This document shows, one piece after another, positions 51,433-59,598 of a DNA stretch of 64,000 nt. Under the pieces are notes generated by a model. It was not told the origin of the DNA, made no database searches, and saw only the letters and a list, made by a program, of their open reading frames with translations. A program made the position numbers and the translations under genes. Position 1 is the first letter of the stretch. Every line of letters starts with the position of its first letter. The stretch is taken from contig JAJFKP010000051.1 of assembly GCA_021773135.1 (NCBI GenBank), positions 62,001 to 126,000 of the forward strand, read 5' to 3'. Source of the DNA: Woeseiaceae bacterium (GTDB lineage: Bacteria; Pseudomonadota; Gammaproteobacteria; Steroidobacterales; Woeseiaceae).

Positions 51433-51834
51433 GCTGGAACCTGTGTGGTTTGGTTGGGCTTCTAAAGTTTCACGCGCGAACATGATCGGCAGTGAAGTCA
51501 ATTGTAGTGTGTGCATACGTTGTTGACCGTGACACAGGTCTCGACGACGTTTTCGAGGTCGAATACTATCGCGATCAATTCAATTCGGATCGAAGCAGCC
51601 CCCACACGGTTTGCGAAATCCAACCCTGAGCAAGGACTCCGGGTATCATTGGTTTGGTCTTGATCTGGCATCAGGTTAACGGGGTAATGCACTTTTGACC
51701 GTTTTCACTCTGACTCCTAATTGTCAAAAGGGTTGCCGGAATCTGCTGTGACCAGACCCAGACGTATTCGGTCGTACAGTCCTGTTATATTAGTGACTTC
51801 ACCCACCAACAAGTTGACCTCAGGAAACAAGAAT
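51433..51834. repeat. Divergent gap with inverted repeat
   Basis: This 402-base region holds the starts of the membrane protein (alternatives to 51516) and of the lectin-like gene. At 51692-51730 lies a perfect eight-base inverted repeat (CTTTTGAC with GTCAAAAG, 23-base spacer). On the minus strand the spacer reads GGAGTCAGAGTGAAAACGGTC, which weakly resembles GGGGTCACAGGTTCAAAAG at 54795-54813. These may be remnants of a dispersed palindromic repeat. No gene is supported here. Confidence 0.35.
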
Positions 51835-52470
51835 ATGCGTAAGAACAGAAACGTCGTAGCAGGCCTCGCGTTTTGCGGGCTAATTGTCGCCAGCCTTGCC
51901 GTAGCTCAACAGGCTGCGGGACCTATGTCCTTCTTCTTGACCAGCGCCGGATCCGGCAATGGTGCAAATTTAGGCGGAATCGAGGGTGCCGATGCAATTT
52001 GTCAGAACCTCGCAGAAAGCGTCGACAGTGGCAACCTGACCTGGCGCGCCTACCTTAGTACTCAAGGCGACGGTGCGGTAAATGCCAGAGACAGGATCGG
52101 ATCCGGACCCTGGTTCAATGCCAATGGCAATCGTATTGCGGCAGACGTGGCCGAGCTCCATAGCGTGATGAATCGAATTAGTGCTTTCACCGCGGTCGAC
52201 GAACGTGGACGAACGATACCTGGCAGCGGCTATGCGCCCAATCGGCATGACATTCTCACCGGTTCACAAACGAACGGTACCGCCTATGGCGGTGGCAATG
52301 ACATGACCTGCAGCAACTGGACGAGCAGCTCCGACAATGGCAAAGCACGAGTTGGACACCATGACTACGCCGCGTGGAACTCCGCGCACGATTCCAGGGG
52401 TTGCAGCCAGGCAGCACTGATCAGTTCGGGTGGTGACGGACTATTTTATTGCTTCGCTATACAAGACTAG
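51835..52470 (+). CDS. Secreted lectin-like (endostatin/NC10-type fold) protein
   Basis: This 211-residue exported protein has a signal peptide (about residues 1-25, ending SLAVAQ). The mature part matches a bacterial family usually annotated as lectin: FFLTSAGSGNGANLGG, GADAICQNLAES, WRAYLSTQ, NARDRIGSGPWFNANG and TCSNWTSSSDNGKARVGHHD, with four cysteines that could form two disulfides. The ATG at 51835 has AGGAA 10 bases upstream; the ORF extension to 51721 has no support. It stands alone. It probably binds a surface or extracellular glycan, though the ligand is unknown. Confidence 0.78.
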   Translation: MRKNRNVVAGLAFCGLIVASLAVAQQAAGPMSFFLTSAGSGNGANLGGIEGADAICQNLAESVDSGNLTWRAYLSTQGDGAVNARDRIGSGPWFNANGNRIAADVAELHSVMNRISAFTAVDERGRTIPGSGYAPNRHDILTGSQTNGTAYGGGNDMTCSNWTSSSDNGKARVGHHDYAAWNSAHDSRGCSQAALISSGGDGLFYCFAIQD

Positions 52471-52803
52471 GACAGCATCACAAGTCATCGCCAACTGCAC
52501 GATATTGAGCTTCTCAGTCGACGCGGGTCATCGTGGCCTGAGTCGACTGGTGATTCGCAGTTGACGATCCAGCCGGGTCGCAGCGACATGTGCTTCTCTG
52601 CAAACTGACGACGCGCTGCTCGATGTTGGACAATGCTATTCGTGCCAATGCGTTTCGCGGGTAGTGCGCCGCGCCGGCGGTTGATGGTCTCAAAACGACA
52701 TGAAACCGGAGCGAAAACTTCGCGTTTCGCTTGACCTTGTTTAATTCTAACCAGGCTGATTACTGATGCTCGGCCCGCCGAGATCGGGCTCTCAATTAGT
52801 ATT
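52471..52803. other. Intergenic region between convergent genes
   Basis: This 333-base gap separates the lectin-like gene (plus) from the HEAT-repeat gene (minus). A perfect eight-base inverted repeat (CAGTCGAC at 52515-52522 and GTCGACTG at 52542-52549) could form a hairpin, but no T tract follows on either strand. A 109-codon minus ORF here has no protein-like composition. I see no gene. Confidence 0.45.
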
Positions 52804-53604
52804 CTAGTAGCCACCGTCCGGGCCTTGCAACGAACTCATTGCTTGCTCCCGTACATCCGGGCTCGCGTCAAACTGACCTGCACTCTGTAGTGCCTCGCGC
52901 ACGCCAAATTCGTCGATATAAAGGTCGAGCGTCTCGGCTGCCTCGCTTCTAACGCTCGCATCGGGATCGTTCGCCAACGCTTGTAGCAGCGGCTGCAAAA
53001 GCAGCGGATTTGTATGGTTCGCGTGTGCCTGGCGCCAGATGTCTGCTCGCAGCCAGGGATCGTTTGCCGTTGTTCCTATGCGAACTGCCTCCATGACGAT
53101 CTCATCGGTCCACGCCTGCGCTGCACTAAAGCGAATGGACCGCCACGCAGTTGCCTTCATTTCGTCATCCGCGGACGGGTCTGACATTGTCCTGATCGCA
53201 GCCTCATGCGTATAGACCTCACTAATCCGGCGCACGTGTTCCGTGAATTCTGCCTGCCTGCGATCTGTAACCTGGCGAGCCTCTTGCATTTTCTCAAGCC
53301 GCGTCAGGCGCTGATTCATGATACGGATGTCATCGACATCTACATTCATGACGCCCTCTGCCTCAACAAGAGCATCAGGCTCGTTTCTGCCTGGTTCACG
53401 GCCAACCTGCTGTTCCAGACGTTCAAGCCTGACGACCAGTTCTTTCGTGCCGATGTCTCACGAACTTCCCGGCGAGGACAACATGCTTTTTGATACGAAA
53501 ACCATTGCTGTTACAGCAGCCAGCACGACGGATACAAAGCCAGTGACAAGAATTACCGGCAGGGTGAGCCTGGATCCATGACTAGAACATGTGTCGGCAT
53601 TCAT
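52804..53604 (-). pseudogene. Membrane-anchored HEAT-repeat gene interrupted by in-frame TGA
   Basis: The intact-looking part (codons down to 52804) encodes a coiled coil and HEAT-like repeats (DPWLRADIWRQAHANHTNP, NDPDASVRSEAAETLDLY, SPDVREQAMSSL). Upstream in the same frame there is a coiled-coil segment (KELVVRLERLEQQVG), then a TGA at 53458-53460, then a 48-codon N-terminus with a membrane helix (LPVILVTGFVSVVLAAVTAMV). That N-terminus starts at an ATG at 53604 with GGAG 8 bases upstream, an excellent start signal. The helix, coiled coil and HEAT parts read as one protein of about 266 residues split by a single stop. A shorter product from the ATG at 53349 could still be made. Confidence 0.65.
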
Positions 53605-53986
53605 TCAGATAACTCCATCAAAAAATGAGCGCACTCGAGTCAGATTAGGCTCGAACAGCTCCGGCCAGACCTCTTGACGTCCACTATTAGTCTATACTGT
53701 TCCGTTCGACCTATGATAACTCATTGACTGTATTCAGAATGAGCGCCGAGCGGGTCTGTTGAGACTAAAATCTGAAATGCGCAGGCTAAACGTCATCTTT
53801 TGCAAATAACAGACACAGGAGCCCATCGGATTAGTCTGTTTCCTAGCTCTGCTTTCGGCCATAACCAGCCACTCAGACAGCGTTTCCTCCTCAAGGCTAT
53901 CGACAAATTCCGCCAATTCCGCGAAGCTGTTTCCGATTTCCAGCCAGGTGTTCATTCCTTACCGTCGCCAACTACTGAACCTTCAG
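53605..53986. other. Intergenic region upstream of the CPBP gene
   Basis: This 382-base gap contains the promoter area of the HEAT-repeat gene (minus) and of the CPBP gene (plus). A 73-codon minus ORF at 53734-53955 begins with an acidic helical stretch (LEIGNSFAELAEFVDSLEEE) that looks protein-like, but it has no properly spaced ribosome binding site and its second half is not convincing. I leave it unassigned. Confidence 0.4.
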
Positions 53987-54757
53987 ATGTCTATTCCGCT
54001 TACACCTGTCTCCGCGATCGTCACTTTTATCCCGATTCTATTAAGCATGATCTATTACCTTCGTGTGGATATCGCCGAATATGCGGATTTCAAATCACAG
54101 ACGGACACGGTGACCCGCCAGGCGTTCTATCGCAAATGGACGATTCGTTCTCTTATTGCCTACGCAGTGGTGACCATCATTATTCTCGGAATATTCGATC
54201 GGTTGATAGCGCTGGCCGAAATGCCGAAAGAGTTTGCGCATCTAGCCGAGCAGCTGGGCGGCATTCTCTCCCAGGAAAATAGCATCGTCGATCTGGCATT
54301 TGATCGTATCCTGGTTATCCTTTTCGTGGTCAGCGCCATTGTATCTCCGTCAATCATTGCCGTATTAAGTCGAGGAAAAATAGAAACCGCGATGGCGGGT
54401 GATGTGCTGCCTCTACTTCCCAAGAACAGATCGGAGCAGATCTGGGCGTTCGTCATATCTCTTAATGCGGGCGTAAGTGAGGAATTGTTTTTCAGGCTAT
54501 TACTGCCGTTGTTGTTCACTTACATTTTTGGGAATACCTTAGCCGCTTTCGCCGTTGCGGCGGTTTTGTTTGGATTGATACACAGCTATCAAGGTTGGGT
54601 CGGCGTAGTTGCCACGACAGTTCTCGGTACGCTCTTGACGTTGGTCTACTTGGGAACAGGGAATATATGCATTGCAGTAGTCGCACACGCGGCTCTCGAC
54701 ATTAACGGCCTGCTCCTGCAGCCAATTCTCAAGTCCCTCGTCGGGCGAAAATACTGA
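53987..54757 (+). CDS. CPBP-family intramembrane metalloprotease (CAAX/Abi)
   Basis: This 256-residue polytopic membrane protein has the CPBP (CAAX protease and bacteriocin-processing) motifs: SEELFFR (EExxxR), LFGLIHSYQGW (FxxxH) and VVAHAALDINGLL (HxxxN/D). Helices surround these motifs. Members process proteins or confer bacteriocin immunity. The start is uncertain: I take the ATG at 53987, but a GTG at 53948 gives 13 extra residues and neither has a clear Shine-Dalgarno. It is a single gene whose neighbours are small membrane protein genes on the opposite strand. Confidence 0.82.
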   Translation: MSIPLTPVSAIVTFIPILLSMIYYLRVDIAEYADFKSQTDTVTRQAFYRKWTIRSLIAYAVVTIIILGIFDRLIALAEMPKEFAHLAEQLGGILSQENSIVDLAFDRILVILFVVSAIVSPSIIAVLSRGKIETAMAGDVLPLLPKNRSEQIWAFVISLNAGVSEELFFRLLLPLLFTYIFGNTLAAFAVAAVLFGLIHSYQGWVGVVATTVLGTLLTLVYLGTGNICIAVVAHAALDINGLLLQPILKSLVGRKY

Positions 54758-54909
54758 CCGGTTTGACGCACGCCAGGGGTTGCACCGGAGAAATGGGGTC
54801 ACAGGTTCAAAAGCGGTCCCTGAAACCGCATCTTGGCCTCATGTCTGCGTTGGAGCGCAAAGCAGGCGTCAAAACAACGGAGTTTCTGGAATCTTAACGC
54901 CGTTTGCGG

Positions 54910-55167
54910 TCAGAAGATGCTCCCAAAAATACGGCGCCAAGCGAGGAACAGCGGGTTGTTGGCGACAAAGGCCCAGTATCTGCTACGCCAAATGGTGGCG
55001 GCGGCGGCAGAACTGACCGCGCCAAAAATGATGAGCCGCCAGAATAAGATCGAGTCTACGAACCAGATCGTAACTACAGCAAACATGACTGCCCCAAAGA
55101 TCGCCCCAAGAATCAGATGCATTAAGGCTGCTACGATGCCGCGATCAAACCAGGCGTATGTCGTCAT
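54910..55167 (-). CDS. Small membrane protein, unknown
   Basis: This 85-residue protein has two membrane segments (ALMHLILGAIFGAVMFAVVTIWFV and LIIFGAVSSAAAATIW) and a basic C-terminus with NPLFLAWRRIFG. A strong GGAGG lies five bases before the ATG at 55167, which supports translation. It resembles no family I can name. A similar small membrane protein gene lies 112 bases upstream; the two may have a related role. Confidence 0.6.
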   Translation of the reverse strand: MTTYAWFDRGIVAALMHLILGAIFGAVMFAVVTIWFVDSILFWRLIIFGAVSSAAAATIWRSRYWAFVANNPLFLAWRRIFGSIF

Positions 55168-55279
55168 CCGCCCTCCGTTGGGAAAAGACCAGCTGTTGTA
55201 AGAATATGGCGGTCATTTCACCAGATTCTGATATCTGCAATGGTTAAAAAACTCCAACTGTCTGGTAACAGCGAGCACC

Positions 55280-55567
55280 TTAGCTATCGCCATTGCCGAA
55301 ATTTCGCCAATAATCACGCAAATGTCGGACAGACATCCAGGCACCACTCAGGAAACCGAGAACAACCGGATAGAACGCCCATTTTTGCGGCAGCCCCAAC
55401 AGCTCAACGCCCAGAAGGTAGGTCACGATGCCCGCGCACAGGCCGTAGAAACCGTATAACACAATGATTGCAAAGCCAATACAAAAACTTACGACTAAAC
55501 GGGTAAGAATTGAGTGCGGCTGTTCAGGATCCTGCTTCGATAGCAAACTTTCCAGAAGGTTAAGCAT
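55280..55567 (-). CDS. Small membrane protein, unknown
   Basis: This 95-residue protein has two hydrophobic segments (LTRLVVSFCIGFAIIVLYGFYGLC and the following VTYLLGVELLG region through FYPVVLGFLSGAW) and a charged C-terminus (RHLRDYWRNFGNGDS). The amino acid pattern is protein-like. It starts 16 bases after the SRPBCC gene stops, so co-transcription is likely. No strong Shine-Dalgarno is visible. I do not recognise the family. Confidence 0.55.
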   Translation of the reverse strand: MLNLLESLLSKQDPEQPHSILTRLVVSFCIGFAIIVLYGFYGLCAGIVTYLLGVELLGLPQKWAFYPVVLGFLSGAWMSVRHLRDYWRNFGNGDS

Positions 55568-55583
55568 GTCGGGCGTGTATTAA

Positions 55584-56042
55584 CTAAGCGTGATCATTGA
55601 CCACATTCAATTCAACGCCATGTTCGACCAGCGCTTTGGCGGCAACTATGACCTGATTGAATCCGCCCGTAGAGTCGAGTGCCCGCTCGACGACTGCTTC
55701 ACCGCTTCCGGAGAATCCGGTTTCCTCAATGGTCAAAATTGTGTCGCCGTCATCAGTCTCGGCGAAAGTCCATGAGACCAGTGTCGGATTCCCGTCCGGC
55801 CCGACCCACTCAATCACAATTTTTTCGTTCTTGCACACTGTTTTGACCAGCACCTCGAATTCAAACGCATCGTCGCCGCTTCCCATTGACCACGTAACGG
55901 GTTCACCCTCCTGCAATCCGTTATCCCGTCGAGTAAACCAGAATTTGCTCATTTTATCTGCGTCAGCAAATGCGGCAAACGCTTCCGCTGCCGGCTTGCG
56001 AATTCGGGTACTGGCTTTTGCGGTTATCTTGTTGTGGTCCAT
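55584..56042 (-). CDS. SRPBCC/AHSA1-type protein
   Basis: This 152-residue cytoplasmic protein has an SRPBCC (START-like) fold as in AHSA1 proteins. The pattern runs ASTRIRKPAAEAFAAFADADKMSKFWF, then EVLVKTVCKNEKIVIEW, SWTFAETDDGDTILTIEETGF, and a C-terminal helix ending KALVEHGVELNVV. The ATG at 56042 has GGAGG 8 bases upstream. Such proteins bind hydrophobic ligands or act with Hsp90 homologues; no specific role can be read. A small membrane protein gene follows. Confidence 0.83.
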   Translation of the reverse strand: MDHNKITAKASTRIRKPAAEAFAAFADADKMSKFWFTRRDNGLQEGEPVTWSMGSGDDAFEFEVLVKTVCKNEKIVIEWVGPDGNPTLVSWTFAETDDGDTILTIEETGFSGSGEAVVERALDSTGGFNQVIVAAKALVEHGVELNVVNDHA

Positions 56043-56657
56043 CTGTCCAACCTCCATTGAACGTTGGCAATATCAGTTTGGCGTAATTCGTTGCTGACAT
56101 CCAGGCAAAGAAAATTCTTAGATTGGTGGCTCTTCTAATGGTCACCGTGGATATTACCTCAGTGCCTTGCATTGAGGCTTCACTAATCTCGATTTGCCGC
56201 TACATTGTTTCAGGTGCGACAGGTATCTTGGAGATTCGAGAACTGAGACTAAAGCCGTGTAGTGACGAAAGCAGTTTCTGCCTATTGTGGCAGTCCGTTT
56301 AGACAAGACGCCGCACAACTGTTTTGTGAAACCCATGTATCGACTCCTTCCATGTAATTGCCGAGTACAGGCCAAGGAATCAGGTTGTCGGAGTCCGGAT
56401 GTTGAGTCGTTCGTGGCCTATGCCGTCAAACTCGGTGCGACATCCAAACCCCGGGGGCCGCAGCCAAAGATACGACCCGTGTAGAGATGAGCTAGGAACT
56501 TAATCGACCTGACCCGGCTTCCCCAACGAGTCCACGACTTTGTTAACCAGGTCATCCCGCAGTTTTGTCCTATTGGTCGCAAGGAAAAAACGCAAAAGCG
56601 TGACCAGTTACCGCGAACAAAGTCAACTTCAGAGGGACACTTGACAGGATTGAGGCT
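56043..56657. other. Long gap without a supported gene
   Basis: This 615-base stretch lies between the SRPBCC gene (minus) and the bestrophin-like gene (plus). Short ORFs in several frames have no protein-like composition. One minus-strand fragment at 56500-56607 reads plausibly as a protein end (RFFLATNRTKLRDDLVNKV, then DSLGKPGQVD before TAA) but stops abruptly upstream, so it may be the remnant of a lost gene. Otherwise I see nothing here. Confidence 0.4.
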
Positions 56658-57491
56658 GTGTACCACGGGATCCGTACAATGCTAAGGCGACTGAAAACCA
56701 TCACCCTGCTCATCAATTCCAAGGCGATAGTCATTGCGTCATTGGCGACATTGTCTACCTATCTCTGCATCTACTGGAACATCTCTGCAAATTTTCCTTT
56801 AACGCTGATCGCAACTGCCATCGTTTTTCCAATCGTTTTCTCCATTAACAGCGCGTACAAACGGAGAGAATTGGCACTCGATGACTACGCATCACTGAAA
56901 TCACACGGTCGCGCCATTTACTTCGCAACACGCGACTGGCTGGAAGATGCCGACCCCGCAAGGCTGGAGCGTTGCCGTACTCTGCTCGGCGATTTACTTT
57001 TGTCAACCCGAGAAATGTTCAGTGCCCCCAGGTCCGAAATGCATGAGCGCGAAGAACGCGTTTACAGCTGCTTTTCGGAACTATCGTTGTTTATTCGGAA
57101 CGAGCTGCGCCAGTCGGGACTAGCCTCTGGCGAAGTTTCACGCTGCAATCAGTACTTATCGAAAATGGTGCTGGCTTTTGAGCAGATCAAACACGTCTAC
57201 CAATACCGTACCCCTCGCACCCTGCGAGCGTTCAGTGATTTTTTTATCACTGTGCTACCGCCGCTATACGGCCCCTATTTCGCCTACCTGGCCAGCGACT
57301 TCTCGAGCGGCCTGGTTTTCGTGATGCCGGTTTTGTTCGCCGTCATTCTGGTCAGTCTCGACAACATACAAAGTCACCTGGAGAACCCGTTCGACCAGAT
57401 CGGACAGGACGATGTGATGATAAATGCCGAGAAATTTACCGAGCGACTGCGAGCAGGCGCGCTGGATCGAACGCGACGCAGAGCCGCCTGA
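56658..57491 (+). CDS. Bestrophin-like membrane protein
   Basis: This 277-residue protein resembles bacterial bestrophin (UPF0187)-related membrane proteins. Two hydrophobic hairpins are visible (INSKAIVIASLATLSTYLCIYW and FPLTLIATAIVFPIVFSI; later ITVLPPLYGPYFAYLAS and LVFVMPVLFAVILVSL). The C-terminal LENPFDQIGQDDVMINAEKF matches the conserved acidic region of the family. It may form an anion channel. It starts at a GTG at 56658 with AGGA 8 bases upstream, or at an ATG at 56679; neither is certain. It converges on an ornithine cyclodeaminase homologue. Confidence 0.7.
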   Translation: MYHGIRTMLRRLKTITLLINSKAIVIASLATLSTYLCIYWNISANFPLTLIATAIVFPIVFSINSAYKRRELALDDYASLKSHGRAIYFATRDWLEDADPARLERCRTLLGDLLLSTREMFSAPRSEMHEREERVYSCFSELSLFIRNELRQSGLASGEVSRCNQYLSKMVLAFEQIKHVYQYRTPRTLRAFSDFFITVLPPLYGPYFAYLASDFSSGLVFVMPVLFAVILVSLDNIQSHLENPFDQIGQDDVMINAEKFTERLRAGALDRTRRRAA

Positions 57492-57547
57492 TTCCACGGC
57501 GAGCTACAATTCCGCGCACAACCTCAAGTTTGTTGCGTCGAGGCTTT

Positions 57548-58543
57548 CTATAGTTTAACGGTGCAACCTGTTCTTCTGCGCAATGCGCGCTCATACGCAA
57601 TGTTCGCAGCAACCATATCTTCCATGGCCAACCCCATCGCCTTATAAACGGTGATTTGGCGATCCGAAACCCTGCCTTTGCATGCGCCCGACAGCACGTC
57701 CCCCATCTCGGTTGATTTTCCGGGCTCGAGGTCAGCAAGCTCGCCACACCCGACCGGGGGTGGTGAAAATGCGTCCAGATTTTCGACGAAAAGGGCGTTG
57801 TCCCTGGCAATTTCGACCGGCAACTCACCGGCAGGCGGAGCATAGCCGACGGAACTGACATGCGCTCCGCTTTGCACCCAATTGGCCTGGATGACCGGCT
57901 TATAGGAGTGACTGCATAAACAAATGACGTCGGACGATCGAACCGCCTGCTCTGTATCCTCTACCGGCGTTGCCAGTGGATGTTGCGATGCAAGCTTTTC
58001 TGCATCCGTGTAGCGCAACGAGACTATTCTTATTTCCTCAAATTCACGCACCAACGGCAGCAACTTGAGGTGCTCCCTGCCCTGCACGCCGGCACCAATA
58101 ATCGTTGCAATTCTCGAGTCGTCTTTCGCCAGTGCTTTCACTGACACAATTGCCGAGGCTGCTGTCCTTATTGCGGTGATGTACGTGCCGTCCATCACAC
58201 ACAGCAGTTTCCCGGTATCCGGATCATAAAGCGTAATGGTGGCAAGATGATTGGGCAGGCCCAGGTTCAAGTTGCCTTCGAATACGTTCACCACCTTCAC
58301 AGATATATTCATACCGGGCATCCATGCGGGCATGGCAAGCGAAAAACCTTTTGCCGGCACATTGATTTCGGGCCTGTCAGGTGACTGCACTTTCCCCTGG
58401 GACATGGCGACAAAACCCTGCTCCAGCCCTGTTATCAACTCCTCGGGATCAAGCAGCGCCGCAATTTCCGATTCACTGAGACAAAGAACCGGTAGGTCTC
58501 CCTTGTGAATCTCAGCTGCACTTATGTCTGTTTCGCTCATCAT
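57548..58543 (-). CDS. Ornithine cyclodeaminase/mu-crystallin family protein
   Basis: This 331-residue NAD(P)-dependent protein of the ornithine cyclodeaminase family includes related lysine cyclodeaminases, alanine dehydrogenases and ketimine reductases. Landmarks are the substrate-region Lys in ISVKVVNVF, the TAIRTAASAIVSVKALA signature, the Rossmann motif IIGAGVQGREHL, and NLDAFSPPPVGCGELADL near the C-terminus. Two ATGs are adjacent at 58543 and 58540; AAAGG lies a little upstream. The family has no fixed substrate, so the reaction is unknown. It is followed by small membrane protein genes on the same strand. Confidence 0.85.
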   Translation of the reverse strand: MMSETDISAAEIHKGDLPVLCLSESEIAALLDPEELITGLEQGFVAMSQGKVQSPDRPEINVPAKGFSLAMPAWMPGMNISVKVVNVFEGNLNLGLPNHLATITLYDPDTGKLLCVMDGTYITAIRTAASAIVSVKALAKDDSRIATIIGAGVQGREHLKLLPLVREFEEIRIVSLRYTDAEKLASQHPLATPVEDTEQAVRSSDVICLCSHSYKPVIQANWVQSGAHVSSVGYAPPAGELPVEIARDNALFVENLDAFSPPPVGCGELADLEPGKSTEMGDVLSGACKGRVSDRQITVYKAMGLAMEDMVAANIAYERALRRRTGCTVKL

Positions 58544-58582
58544 TTTTTGTTAGCCTTTCTAACGCCACGTACGCTATCCGGT

Positions 58583-58933
58583 TCAACGCTTTTCACTTCT
58601 TACTGCAATCGGATAGCCGAACTTTTCCAGGATTGCTGCCGCCACGGCGGCGATCAGCATCGACCCAGCAAGTACAAGGCCCGCGCCAGCCAACGATCCC
58701 GAAAATGCACCAAGAGGTGAGTCCGGCCTCAATTTCGCTGCAACCAGGCAGATCAGCCATAAGCTTACAACACACGCCCACAGCGCTGTACCCGCAGGCG
58801 TAATATGAAGCGCCATGCTCGTATCCGGAGCACGCTGCAGGACAACTTTGTTAATCTTGCGGCCGAAAATGATGACTACGCCAATCACGAGCAGGGTAAT
58901 GCCGCTCAGGCCTAGCATGAGTTTCCAATCCAT
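58583..58933 (-). CDS. Small membrane protein, unknown
   Basis: This 116-residue protein has three hydrophobic segments: an N-terminal WKLMLGLSGITLLVIGVVIIFG, a middle LWACVVSLWLICLVAA, and LAGAGLVLAGSMLIAAVAAAIL near the C-terminus. The ATG at 58933 has AGGAG 6 bases upstream and is preferred over starts at 58939 and 58963. It starts 40 bases upstream of the ornithine cyclodeaminase homologue, on the same strand. The family is not recognised. Confidence 0.62.
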   Translation of the reverse strand: MDWKLMLGLSGITLLVIGVVIIFGRKINKVVLQRAPDTSMALHITPAGTALWACVVSLWLICLVAAKLRPDSPLGAFSGSLAGAGLVLAGSMLIAAVAAAILEKFGYPIAVRSEKR

Positions 58934-59018
58934 ACGCATCTCCTGCGAAACTCGATCAATCAAGAAAGGTTCTTTAGATCAGTTTACGAGCCGGTCGCAA
59001 CCGATCTTTGTCGCACGA

Positions 59019-59450
59019 TTAGTCGTTTTCGTTAGTTCCGACGGCGGCAACGCTGCTCGTTCCACCCGGCCTGTTAATGGCGAAATAGGCCAGCCAGGCC
59101 AGGGCCACAATGAACGGCAGAACAGTTGCCAGCGTATAAAACCAGTCTTCACGATCATACAAGTGTGGTTTGAAAATTGCGGCGTATGACATGGGGGAGA
59201 TAGCCAGCATGCCGACCACCAGCCCTGTGATCACAATAGAATTACGAACTGTGAATGGCACCAGCCACAGGGACACGGCGCCATACAGAGCGGCAAATCC
59301 ATACAACAGCCCTAAGAGACCCGGCAGGATGCCGCCGTCAAAAAGCAACTGCGTGGACTTAATGATTAGTGCGGCAGGCAACAGGCAGAGGTAGGTTGCC
59401 GGAAGCGCGCCAAAAAGAATGGTGCCTGCGGCGGGAACCAGTCTCACCAC
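59019..59450 (-). CDS. Membrane protein, unknown
   Basis: This 143-residue protein has four hydrophobic segments (LPATYLCLLPAALII; LLGLLYGFAALYGAVSLWLV; IVITGLVVGMLAI; FYTLATVLPFIVALAWLAYFAI) and a charged C-terminal tail ending GTNEND. It appears to start at a GTG at 59450, with AGAGG too close to be ideal, so the start is uncertain. Composition is protein-like. No family is recognised. Confidence 0.58.
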   Translation of the reverse strand: MVRLVPAAGTILFGALPATYLCLLPAALIIKSTQLLFDGGILPGLLGLLYGFAALYGAVSLWLVPFTVRNSIVITGLVVGMLAISPMSYAAIFKPHLYDREDWFYTLATVLPFIVALAWLAYFAINRPGGTSSVAAVGTNEND

Positions 59451-59598
59451 CTCTGACTCTGAATCGACGATACCGCATTACCTCCGTACCAATTCTTGAC
59501 AAACCAGGCGAACGCACCTTGCAGCGACTTCGTCTTCCAATAGCCACTCTTTTCCGAATCGTGGCCCGGCAACGGTGCCACGCAAAGCCTGGTTGCCG

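Noticed and set aside
52485-52814. 109-codon minus-strand ORF next to the HEAT gene
   Set aside because: It is Arg/Ser-rich with no recognisable motif and no ribosome binding site; treated as non-coding.
53458-53460. TGA in the HEAT-repeat gene as a selenocysteine codon
   Set aside because: TGA serves as a normal stop for many genes here and no following selenocysteine-insertion hairpin or redox motif is seen.
53734-53955. 73-codon minus-strand ORF with an acidic start
   Set aside because: The first half looks helical and protein-like, but start signals are poor and the second half is not convincing. It was left as part of the gap.
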